Positions 1-6,919 of a stretch of DNA of 26,982 bases are shown here, piece by piece. Both the position numbers and the translations under genes were made by a program. How positions within the stretch are numbered: the stretch's first letter is position 1; every line of letters starts with the position of its first letter. Under the pieces are notes generated by a model. It saw only the letters and a program-made list of their open reading frames with translations. It did not search any database and was not told where the DNA came from. Source of the stretch: Lachnospiraceae bacterium UBA3401 (lineage in GTDB: Bacteria; Bacillota; Clostridia; Lachnospirales; Lachnospiraceae); assembly GCA_002358575.1 (NCBI GenBank), contig DEPD01000125.1, positions 1-26,982 of the forward strand, read 5' to 3'.

Positions 1-303
1 CGACTTCCAGATGGTCACGCCAAACCTTGAAAAATCCTTTACGATAATGATGCTGAAACTGCCCTGCCTAGCGTCCTCCATCATCATTTTAAACTGCGGT
101 CTTTGGAAATTGGTGCCGCTCCATCCGTCGTCCACATACTCCATGACCGGACAGCCTTTGAATTCTTCCCTGCTTCTGATATAGGATTCAATCAGGTTAC
201 GCTGTGCGGTTATGCTGTTGCTCTCCGTCTTTGCACAGCCGTCCACGTTCCCGTCCTCGTCAGAGAGGCGGATATACATTGCGATTGCTTTTCTATTTCC
301 CAT
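1..303 (-). CDS. Large serine recombinase, N-terminal part (runs off the window)
   Basis: Site-specific recombinase of the large serine (TndX/Tn4451-like) class, which integrates and excises mobile elements through a covalent Ser-DNA intermediate. The first 101 residues are visible. They open with MGNRKAIAMYIRLSDEDG, where the Ser of RLS is the expected nucleophile. ITAQRN, DDGWSGTNFQRP and KDFSRFG follow, all typical of the resolvase domain. The ATG lies inside the stop of the preceding recombinase remnant (11-base overlap), so the two were a translationally coupled pair, as in many clostridial conjugative transposons. The residues after SRFG (VTIWKS) do not look like the usual GRDYIE stretch, so the gene may be disrupted close to the window edge. 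The family call is firm; intactness cannot be judged. Confidence 0.85.
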   Translation of the reverse strand, partial: MGNRKAIAMYIRLSDEDGNVDGCAKTESNSITAQRNLIESYIRSREEFKGCPVMEYVDDGWSGTNFQRPQFKMMMEDARQGSFSIIIVKDFSRFGVTIWKS

Positions 304-958
304 TCCCTGCCTCCCTTTCCTTTGCATAAGCAGCCAGTTTTTCCAGCATGTCATCATAATACAGGTGAACGGTAAGTCTGCGGTCTGCCCCGACTTCTAT
401 CTTCTCCACAAAGGCGTCCACCATCTTCTTTGTCAGTTTCCGCTTGTCACGGTAGGCGTCAATCACTTTCTCCCATTCCTTATCGGTCTGGAAGTTTATG
501 GAATATCCCGCCCTGTATTCGGACAGTTCCACAATCCTCGCCCGCAGGCTCCTTTCCTTTACCCCGTCCTGTTCCTTAAAGACTTCATACTGCTCCACAT
601 CAATGATATGGCTCACATAGTCCTCGTAGAGTCTTTCCTTATTCGCTGCAAGACTGTCCAGCTCCTTGTGGTACCTGCGTATTTCTTTTCCAATGACATC
701 ATACCTGTCAATGCTTTCCTGCCTTGCGTTCAGCCTCCGTATCATTGCCACTTTGTCAAGATACACATTCATACGCGTATGAATGATTTTTAATACCTTG
801 TCGTACACATCCGTGTCATGAACCCGGTGTGAGGAACATTGCTTCTTTAACATATGTGAACCACAGTTAAACGCTGCCTTGTTAGGACCGCTCCGCTGAA
901 GGTACATGGTCTTTCCGCAGTCTGCACAGACTATCTTTTTCCCGAAGAAATTGCGGTC
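293..958 (-). pseudogene. Large serine recombinase, C-terminal remnant
   Basis: The reading frame keeps only the distal part of a large serine recombinase. It has a zinc-ribbon start (CADCGKTMY, then NCGSH and CSSH) followed by a long charged coiled-coil helix and the C-terminal tail typical of the Tn4451/TndX-like group. The catalytic resolvase domain is missing. Upstream the same frame runs into a TGA at 971-973, and the sequence beyond it does not resemble a recombinase. The frame stays open from 970, but family-like sequence begins near 955. The first ATG (907) lies inside the zinc ribbon and is not a credible start. The stop overlaps the ATG of the next recombinase. I read this as a decayed integrative element whose upstream part was replaced by unrelated DNA. 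Confidence 0.75.
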
Positions 959-976
959 TGATACGCTGTATCAGAC
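956..976. repeat. Perfect 21-bp palindrome at the recombinase breakpoint
   Basis: Nine-base arms GTCTGATAC and GTATCAGAC flank a 3-base centre. The palindrome lies exactly where recombinase-like coding sequence ends and unrelated sequence begins. It could be an element end, a recombination scar or a small hairpin. Confidence 0.6.
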
Positions 977-1502
977 TGGCTCTCGCTTATCCCCGAACCG
1001 GGTAACATACACTGGGACGGCGATCCCACACTGCGCCTCCATCATGCCCAACCAGACGGAATCCGCAGGCAGCCACTCCCGAAAAATGCTTTCGCTGAAA
1101 TTTCGGTGCCGTTCTATCTCATTACCTCTGGTTGCCATACCAGTAGGCACAATCCTCTGCTCTATACCTTCACGGGCAACAATGTTATCCATTGCAGGCA
1201 CATCTTCGCACGAAATGGGATTCTGCCACCCCTTTATCCCCATGCAAGCATGGACGGATAAAAAGGCGAAAATAAAATCAGGTGTATGTGTGTCCTATTG
1301 AATTGTTTTGGCTTTTTCAAGCCTGCAATTATCACAACTGAAAGGGAGTTGTTTTCAGAGTGCCAGATTGCACTATTTGTAGCTGATATACGCCACCATA
1401 ACTATCAGGTAGAAAACAAAAAAAGACCAGACTCCAGATACAATCTGTTGTTGATCCTATTTATATTTGAACCTTCCTATTACTATCAAATATTCAGCAA
1501 TA
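977..1502. other. Unrecognised segment, GC-richer on its left side
   Basis: Bases 977-1260 are richer in G+C than the surroundings and hold a 90-codon minus-strand open frame (971-1243) and a longer plus-strand frame. Neither has a convincing ribosome site or a family I know. The minus frame is in phase with the recombinase remnant but separated from it by a TGA. The segment is probably foreign DNA joined at the palindrome. From about 1290 the sequence becomes AT-rich and looks intergenic. Confidence 0.4.
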
Positions 1503-1544
1503 AAAAACAGTCTGAAATCATCAACACTGTTTCAGACTGTTTTT
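1503..1544. terminator. Strong bidirectional intrinsic terminator
   Basis: A 15-bp perfect stem (AAAAACAGTCTGAAA pairing with TTTCAGACTGTTTTT) encloses a 12-base loop, with A and T tracts on the two sides, so it can act in both directions. Confidence 0.8.
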
Positions 1545-1855
1545 ATTCATCATTTTGCTATTCAAATTTCTATTGCTAATCCAATATCTATATCTACCTT
1601 ATTGCAACATTCTTTATTATAGTTAAATATCACTCTTCTCTGTACGAGAAAATTCCGAAATAATTATATTTATCATATACTAAATTTTGTAGAACAAACC
1701 CAGTAAATTCTTCATTTACTGTCTGATGGTTCTGCTTGCAGATACATCAACAGAAATCATTAATTCTGTCAATAGTAACGTGACTCATTAGATAATATTT
1801 TAAACCTTATTTATTTAGGTTTTGTTCAGAGATTTCTGCTAGGAAATTTGATTTA
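1545..1855. other. AT-rich intergenic stretch, no gene seen
   Basis: I see no open frame with a ribosome site, no tRNA-like fold and no long repeat. A weak 6-bp inverted repeat (AAACCT/AGGTTT, near 1802-1822) just beyond the radical SAM stop could be a poor terminator. Confidence 0.4.
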
Positions 1856-2802
1856 TCAAGAATTAAACTGACAGCAGTAATCGCAATTTAATCGATACTC
1901 TTCATCTTGATCAAGTTTTCTTCTGATTCCGATCATAAAGTCCGAATTAATATCATAACCAGTCATACTCATTTCGTCCTCAAGATAGAAGCATGGTCGT
2001 ATTTTCCCTTTTTCATTAAGTGTTATTGTATTATAAGGAACATAGCATTTTCTGGGCTCCGGTTTGACATCTTCATTAAAAAACCTAAAGTATTCAACAA
2101 ATTTATAAAGGGATTGCGGATTTTGACACAAAAATCCAACCTTCTCATCCATACTAATCATATGATCTATAATATTCCGAAACTCATTGCATTGTTCCGT
2201 ATCCAACATCAAACAATCATAATTTCCTTGTCTCTTCCAAAACACACACCTCTAAGTTCTGGAACATTAAAGAATATACCATCTGCACCAGAGTTTAATG
2301 CTGATAAATATATGTCATTAAGTTTTAGAAAATTCTTTTTCTGTATTAAGCAACTAAGCCAAAACTGAATGTTTTCATTATAGTCCTTTATAAGCTCAAT
2401 ATTGTTCAAAATCTTATTATAATTATCAATACCTCTTATAACCTCATATTGATCCTTATTATATCCATCAAATGAAATACAATATGAGTCAATATAGTCT
2501 TTAATCTCATCAAGTTTATACTTAATCAGACTGCCATTTGTTGATAAAATCACAATAAATCCATATTTCTCTTTAGCAGTTTTGACAATATCCTTAAACG
2601 CAGGATGCAATATAGGTTCTCCACCAGTAATTACAACGCTAGGGCATTCATACTTGCTGATCATATCATAAAAATCATAAATCTTTTGTATATCCAAATA
2701 TATCGGTGGCGTCTTCCAATAATTACATGATGCGCATTTGCTATTACAGTTGCTCGTAATTATAATATTTGCACTCATTAAATTATCTACTTTATATTTC
2801 AT
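1856..2802 (-). pseudogene. Radical SAM protein with SPASM-like C-terminus, frameshifted
   Basis: A radical SAM enzyme of about 315 residues. The N-terminal part (start 2802) carries the CX3CX2C cluster motif (Cys19, 23, 26) and VVITGGEP, typical of SAM binding. The C-terminal part (to 1856) has spaced cysteines (RKCY, RPCFY, NCDYCC) like a SPASM or twitch auxiliary cluster. The two halves lie in different frames and join near 2240, where TGTTTTGG has four T; a fifth T restores VCFWKRQG across the break. The lesion is therefore one base in a T run: a real mutation, slippage or a read error. It is not close to the CcpM-type maturases elsewhere in the window. Its upstream side is occupied by IS110, and a LytTR-type promoter (4760-4830) pointing this way lies beyond the IS. 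No substrate peptide is visible. Confidence 0.75.
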
Positions 2803-2822
2803 ATTTAAAACCTGCCTCGTAT

Positions 2823-2869
2823 AATAAGTTTATAGCCAGTCAGAACAGGCTATAGACTTATTCTTTTTT
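2823..2869 (+). terminator. Stem-loop with T tract, possible plus-strand terminator
   Basis: A 15-bp stem (AATAAGTTTATAGCC against GGCTATAGACTTATT, one G-T mismatch) with a 10-base loop is followed by TTCTTTTTT on the plus strand. On the minus strand it forms a hairpin just upstream of the radical SAM ribosome site. It may be an insulator left by the flanking element. Confidence 0.5.
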
Positions 2870-2870
2870 G

Positions 2871-2927
2871 ATATAGATGCAGGATGATTTCTAAGAGAGC
2901 TCCCTCTCCATCCCTTTCACATCTATA
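2871..2927. repeat. Hairpin-ended repeat unit 1
   Basis: The unit starts ATATAGATG and ends CATCTATA, so its ends can pair. Its interior (TTTCTAAGAGAGCTCCCTCT, then CCCTTTCA) matches the unit at 2959-3040 with gaps. It lies next to the IS110 left end. Confidence 0.5.
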
Positions 2928-2958
2928 CAGTTAATAGTTTCCCTTCTAATTTCTTTCT

Positions 2959-3040
2959 ATATAGATGTGAGGAGTTTCTGATGGGTTCTGTGAGGGGTTC
3001 CCCTCTCCCGTAATGCTGGTTTATCCTTTTCCATCTATAT
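2959..3040. repeat. Hairpin-ended repeat unit 2
   Basis: The unit starts ATATAGATG and ends CATCTATAT. It shares TTTCTGATG, GGTTCCCCTCTCC and CCTTTTCC with unit 1 and has about 25 extra internal bases. IS110-family elements often insert beside palindromic repeats, so these may be the target rather than part of the element. Confidence 0.5.
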
Positions 3041-3072
3041 GTTATTTTTTGCTTTTTTCCAGAGCCTCCCGG

Positions 3073-3081
3073 TGCTATAAT
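3073..3081 (+). promoter_or_regulatory. Extended -10 box in the IS110 left end
   Basis: TGCTATAAT is a perfect extended -10. No good -35 lies 17 bp upstream inside the window (only a T run). This fits a promoter completed only when the excised circle joins the right-end TTGACA to it. Confidence 0.5.
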
Positions 3082-3333
3082 GGTTCCCAGTGGAACCTGG
3101 GCTAAGGTCACTGCTGTCCACCTCCTGCAAAGCATCCGCTATTGCTTAGAAAGCTTGCAGCCCGCACCGCCGTACCTTGACTGCTTACACAAATGCACCA
3201 CCACCAGGTCTAGCCTCCAGCAGGGTATTTCTCCTGGACCAGTGCTGATAACGCGAGGTTGCAGCTGGTACTCCGGACCGGGATAAGCTTTGGTCCCTGT
3301 TCCCCATCCTCATCGGAAAGGTGGTGATTACAC
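3082..3333 (+). ncRNA. Candidate IS110 bridge RNA region
   Basis: The 250 bases between the -10 box and the transposase start are GC-richer than the host and full of pairing segments. Examples are GGTTCC/GGAACC (3082-3097), CTGCA..TGCAG (3126-3159) and CCAGCAGG/CCTGG. In the IS110 group with a long 5' non-coding end, this region encodes the bridge RNA, whose two internal loops pair with donor and target DNA. The exact loops and ends were not determined. Small open frames across it look incidental. Confidence 0.5.
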
Positions 3334-4617
3334 ATGAAGAAGATTAAAATTGATTACCTGTCAACGCTTTTTGTGGGAATTGACATCGGTTCCCGCACAA
3401 ACGTTATCTCTGCCCTCAACTTTGACCAGGATTTCCTGATCAGAATGGTCCCTGTGGCTAACGCACAAGGCGGCGCAGAGCAGATAGAGGAGATGGTGGC
3501 CCAGGTACTTTCACAGCATCATGAGTTCAAGGCCGTCATCATTGGTCTGGAATCCACCGGCTTTTACGGCGTCCATATCGCCAATTACCTGTCCACCTCC
3601 GAAAAACTGGCTCCTTTTTCCACAAAGGTATACTGTCTCAACCCCAACGAGGTCAGGCAGTACAAAAAATCCTTTAACTCCCTTGATAAGAACGATGGCA
3701 TCGATTCCTTCGTCATCGCTGATTTTGCAAGGGTAGGACGCATACATACCGAACCATGGCGGGGCACACAGTACCTTGCCCTCCAGAGACTTATCAGGCA
3801 CAGGCTCCATATCACAGAATGCATTGCATGGGAAAAGGTTTACATGCTCAACAACATTTTCCTTAAGTTCAGCGAGTTTGCCATGCTGGACAAAAATGAG
3901 CATCCTTTCTCTAATAAATACGATGCTACAGCTGAGGCCGTCCTGACGGACTACCTTTCCACAGAAGACATCGTGGATTCATCCGTGGATGAACTGGTCA
4001 CTTTTATCAGTTCCAAGAGCCGCGGCCGTATCTCCGATCCGAAACAGACAACATACCTGCTCCAGAAAGCCGCCCAGGATTCCTACCGGCTGGACAAATG
4101 CCTTTATGAGCCCCTGACGGTATCCATTGCCTGTTCCTTTAACTGTATCAGCGCCTTTGAAAAAGAACTCCGGGCTATCAATGACGCAATATTAAGAGCT
4201 GTAAAAGGACTTAACCCAACAGAGTACCAGATACTGACATCCGTTCCCGGCATTGGTCATGTATATGCCAGCGGGATACTTGCTGAACTTGGCACCATCA
4301 AATGCTTTGAGAGCAATGACGCCCTTGCCAAATACTGCGGCATTGTCTGGAAAGGGAACCAGTCCGGGGAATTCGAGGCGGAAGATACGCCCATGAACAA
4401 AGCCGGCAACCGTTACCTGCGGTATTACATGATCGAAGCTGCCGGAAGCGTGATACAGCACTGCCCGGAATATAAAGCCTTTTATGACAAGAAATTTGCT
4501 GAGGTGAGAACCCATCAGCATAAACGAGCACTCGCGTTGACTTCCCGTAAATTGATACACATGCTTTTTGGACTGCTGGCCAATGGCAAACTATACTCTG
4601 TGGAAAAGAGTAGGTAA
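3334..4617 (+). CDS. IS110-family transposase (DEDD recombinase)
   Basis: A 427-residue transposase that moves its element through a circular intermediate guided by a bridge RNA. The N-terminal RuvC-like DEDD domain shows GIDIG (Asp17), GLESTG (Glu73) and the DKNDGIDSFVIADFAR block (Asp121 and Asp124). The C-terminal Tnp20 domain has SVPGIGHVYASGI, an NQSG segment carrying the expected catalytic Ser, NKAGNRYLR and HKRALALTSRKL. Length and domain order match the family, and no frame lesion is visible, so it is probably active. The start has AGGTGG nine bases upstream. The gene runs against all its neighbours, and its codon use is GC-richer than the AT-rich genes around it, which marks it as a recent arrival. 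Confidence 0.93.
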   Translation: MKKIKIDYLSTLFVGIDIGSRTNVISALNFDQDFLIRMVPVANAQGGAEQIEEMVAQVLSQHHEFKAVIIGLESTGFYGVHIANYLSTSEKLAPFSTKVYCLNPNEVRQYKKSFNSLDKNDGIDSFVIADFARVGRIHTEPWRGTQYLALQRLIRHRLHITECIAWEKVYMLNNIFLKFSEFAMLDKNEHPFSNKYDATAEAVLTDYLSTEDIVDSSVDELVTFISSKSRGRISDPKQTTYLLQKAAQDSYRLDKCLYEPLTVSIACSFNCISAFEKELRAINDAILRAVKGLNPTEYQILTSVPGIGHVYASGILAELGTIKCFESNDALAKYCGIVWKGNQSGEFEAEDTPMNKAGNRYLRYYMIEAAGSVIQHCPEYKAFYDKKFAEVRTHQHKRALALTSRKLIHMLFGLLANGKLYSVEKSR

Positions 4618-4705
4618 TCTATAACGCAGTGCGAACTTACATTCTTCTTTGACTGTAGGTTTATTAAAGTTACCCTTCTTTCAGAAAATCTTTTTTATTT
4701 TCCTC

Positions 4706-4711
4706 TTGACA
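4706..4711 (+). promoter_or_regulatory. Consensus -35 box in the IS110 right end
   Basis: A perfect TTGACA points outward near the right end, with no gene directly downstream on this strand. It can pair with the left-end extended -10 after circle formation to drive the bridge RNA and transposase. Confidence 0.45.
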
Positions 4712-4759
4712 TTTCACCAAATTGCTCGCCGGTTTATGACACAAATGATTGTAATATAA

Positions 4760-4830
4760 ATTTTAACATTTTGTACGGCATATTCAATATGCATTGCAGA
4801 AAGTGGAATGATTTTGCACAAAGTAGACAA
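4760..4830 (-). promoter_or_regulatory. LytTR-type operator and promoter A
   Basis: On the minus strand: GTCTACTTTGTGCA, then CCACTTTCTGCA 20 bp on, a 7-bp gap, -35 TTGAAT, 16 bp and -10 TAAAAT. It points toward the IS110 element and, beyond it, the radical SAM gene at 1856-2802, which it probably served before the insertion. It is the most degenerate of the six sites. Confidence 0.65.
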
Positions 4831-4895
4831 AAAGTTTCAAGAATTAATAAGGAAATTTAATAAAGAATCAATTTTCTACCATATTAAACCTATTG

Positions 4896-5847
4896 TCATT
4901 TTGAAATCCACTCCTTTACCTTATCAACAATTTCCTGCTTACACTCAAAATGCAGATAGTGTCCGCCATCCAGCCGCAACACTTCACTTTTGTCTGTTTC
5001 TGTAATGACCTCCCTATGTAGCTGCTCCCATGCCTCCCCGAAACAAATTGTAATACAGACATATTGTTAGGGAATTTCATTTCCCTAACAATATCCAGAT
5101 TAGATTCCATACAGTCTAATTCATTCATAACAGTTTTGTTATTTACGAAATCCATGCTCAAAATCCGAAACACCATCAGTTCCTCTTTTGTATAAACATA
5201 GGAACATCCGCATAAACCGCTTTTGGGTGTTTTCTAATTGACTTCAACCGGGTAATTCCCAAAATATTTTTTGCTTGTTGCAAATATGCCGAGAGCTTGT
5301 TCAATGTCACTACGCTTATCGGAAACGGCTCTTGATCAGACTGTTTCGGTACGGACGGATCGATACCGATAAATCCTTTTACTTCTTGAGGATATTCATT
5401 CGCCCAGTACAATGAATACAGACCGGAAATAGAGTGTGCCATAAGATAGTATTCCTTACACCCCAATTTCTGTGTACATTCGTGCAGTTCTCTCACTATT
5501 GTGCTAATTGTACGTTCTGTACTATTTCCATTAGAAAGCCCGTAGCCAAAGGGTTCTATTGTAATAACACAAAAATTTTCTGCCAGTACTTTTGCCAATG
5601 GGAGAAATTCCAATATGGGTGAAGTCAAACCCCATCTGGGCAGCAAAATAATTGTCGGTTTATTCCCCTGCCCCTTTACATCTGCCGTCATCTTAATTCC
5701 GGCTATTTCTATTTCCTGCCCATACGCTGATCGGACTTTATCCAATTCACTTTTTTTGCAAAAATAGTTCCAAACTAACGGTACAACTGCAACAACTGAT
5801 AATATTGATAAAATCCATATTGTAACTTTAAATACTACTCCCCTCAT
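4896..5847 (-). pseudogene. Alpha/beta hydrolase with N-terminal membrane anchor, frameshifted copy
   Basis: A broken paralogue of the hydrolase at 14586-15557. The N-terminal helix, EPFGYGLS, MAHSISGLYSLYWAN (nucleophile Ser) and IGIDPSVPKQSD are intact up to about 5205. A one-base loss then moves translation out of frame; the correct frame resumes as YTKEELMVFRILSMD. A second lesion after LQFVSG removes about eight residues present in the paralogue and shifts frame again. The rest, including DGGHYLHFE with the catalytic His, is readable to the TGA at 4896. Two independent lesions make a true pseudogene likely. The start has GGAG seven bases upstream and a LytTR-type promoter (5937-6005) lies 90 bases before it. 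A truncated product ending at 5176 would lack the catalytic His. Confidence 0.85.
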
Positions 5848-5936
5848 AATCTACTCCTTTCACGGCGGCAAGAAAAACATTCATATATTTTCTGTTTACA
5901 GTATCCAAATGGCATGATAGAAAGACTTCATTAATA

Positions 5937-6005
5937 AGTATAACCAAAAATATTTAGACTTCAATTACACACACAGAAAATGACCTTCTGGTGCAGTAAA
6001 TGACC
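5937..6005 (-). promoter_or_regulatory. LytTR-type operator and promoter B
   Basis: Minus strand: GGTCATTTACTGCA and GGTCATTTTCTGTG with a 20-bp period, then a 7-bp gap, -35 TTGAAG, 16 bp and -10 TATACT. It drives the hydrolase pseudogene, with a leader of about 80 bases. Confidence 0.8.
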
Positions 6006-6075
6006 AAACAATAAAATATCACGGCACGAAAAAAGCACATAAAATCCCTGATATGTATGATTACACTTTTTATAT

Positions 6076-6408
6076 TTATGTTAGCCTGTCCAAACCAAAT
6101 GACATTTCTTCAAGCATATGTACTAAATATTCCTGCTGACTTGCATTTTTGCTATTTAAGACATTTAAAATACGTTCTGATATGGGAATTTCATTTAGAC
6201 TTTCATATAAGAGGTAAGATAGAGGAACAGCCAATGCATCCGCAATTCTCATAAAGTTTTCTAACGATATTGTTCTGCTCCCATGTTCGATCCGCTTGAT
6301 AGAATCAACTGAAAGCTCCGCTTTCTCTGCTAGTTCAAATTGTGTTAAATTCTGTTTTTTCCGGTATAATTTCACGTTATCGGCAATAATATATTTTATA
6401 TCCTTCAT
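6076..6408 (-). CDS. Xre-type helix-turn-helix transcriptional regulator
   Basis: A 110-residue cytoplasmic DNA-binding protein. Residues about 8-62 form a Cro/C1-type HTH: ADNVKLYRKKQNLTQFELA is helices 1-2, and SVDSIKRIEHGSR carries the recognition helix. A short helical tail of unknown role follows. The start at 6408 (MKDIKY) is chosen because GGAG lies nine bases upstream; longer frames run back into terminator sequence. It lies alone between the exporter terminators and the hydrolase promoter B and has no LytTR repeats of its own. Its target is unknown; the location suggests control of the neighbouring cassette or of itself. Confidence 0.82.
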   Translation of the reverse strand: MKDIKYIIADNVKLYRKKQNLTQFELAEKAELSVDSIKRIEHGSRTISLENFMRIADALAVPLSYLLYESLNEIPISERILNVLNSKNASQQEYLVHMLEEMSFGLDRLT

Positions 6409-6520
6409 TTTCTGATTCTCCATTCTTTTAATTTTTAGTGAAATGAAGAATCTGCTGGAGGTCCCCTTTGCGACCTTCGTATGTATATATCCTGATATAT
6501 CAGCATTTTTCGACAGAAGC

Positions 6521-6568
6521 AAAAAAAAGAGTACACCGCACCGACCTGCCATGTCGATTTGTGTACTC
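6521..6568 (-). terminator. Intrinsic terminator, minus strand
   Basis: GAGTACAC and GTGTACTC form an 8-bp outer stem, with an inner CGAC/GTCG pairing in the loop. An eight-T tract follows on the minus strand. It lies about 350 bases past the exporter gene and probably insulates the HTH gene. Confidence 0.7.
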
Positions 6569-6867
6569 GTAAGCTGCCGTATTTACTTTTCAGAAATATA
6601 TCGCACTGTATCAGCCAGCGCATATATCCCCCAAAAAATAATCTATGTAAGAATCTTATCATCCAAATTTAAGGTATGCACCCAACAATATTTATACAAT
6701 ATCAGGTATACACCAATAATCTTAGTCCGTTTTACAGCATCATCTATTTGTGCAGCAAGATTAGTTTTATCAAGATTTATCTTCACCTTGAAAAAACTAT
6801 GCCGCACAATGACTTACATCTTATCAAATATCAGTAATCCTAACATTACTTTTGCAGAATATGGCAC
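6569..6867. other. Intergenic stretch, no gene seen
   Basis: This AT-rich stretch lies between two minus-strand terminators. One short minus frame (start near 6620, GGGGG upstream) runs straight through the terminator hairpin and matches nothing I know. A lone half-site resembling the LytTR element (TTGCAGAATATGG, near 6852) has no partner repeat. Confidence 0.4.
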
Positions 6868-6912
6868 AAAAAAAATCCTTTCAGTCCAGCCTTGCCGCTC
6901 TGAAAAGATTTT
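6868..6912 (-). terminator. Intrinsic terminator of the RiPP cassette 1 operon
   Basis: A 13-base stem (AAAATCTTTTCAG against CTGAAAGGATTTT, one mismatch) is followed by a T tract on the minus strand. It starts eight bases past the ABC exporter stop. Confidence 0.8.
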
Positions 6913-6919
6913 CTTATAC

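Larger units (their letters stand above)
3060..4728 (+). mobile_element. IS110-family insertion sequence (ends approximate)
   Basis: One DEDD transposase gene with a long structured non-coding left end and a short right end, and no terminal inverted repeats, as is typical of IS110. If the extended -10 at 3073-3081 and the TTGACA at 4706-4711 form the promoter created on circle closure, the left end falls between 3059 and 3075 and the right end between 4712 and 4728. The core dinucleotide could not be fixed. The element lies between a minus-strand LytTR-type promoter and the radical SAM gene it probably served. Confidence 0.7.

Noticed and set aside
971..1301. 90-codon minus and 131-codon plus open frames
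   Set aside because: No ribosome sites or recognisable domains, and they overlap each other. Noted only as an unrecognised segment.
1286..1579. 97-codon plus-strand frame
   Set aside because: It runs through the strong hairpin terminator at 1503-1544 and has AT-driven composition.
2871..3040. CRISPR-like or riboswitch-like tandem units
   Set aside because: Only two gapped copies of unequal length; no known riboswitch core was recognised.
2923..3286. Open frames on both strands before the transposase
   Set aside because: They overlap the structured IS110 left end, have no ribosome sites and resemble no peptide or protein family.
6435..6662. 75-codon minus-strand frame with a G-rich upstream stretch
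   Set aside because: It crosses the 6521-6568 terminator and has no family resemblance.
6852..6866. Single TTGCAGAATATGG half-site resembling the LytTR element
   Set aside because: No second repeat at 20-21 bp and no matching -35/-10 geometry.
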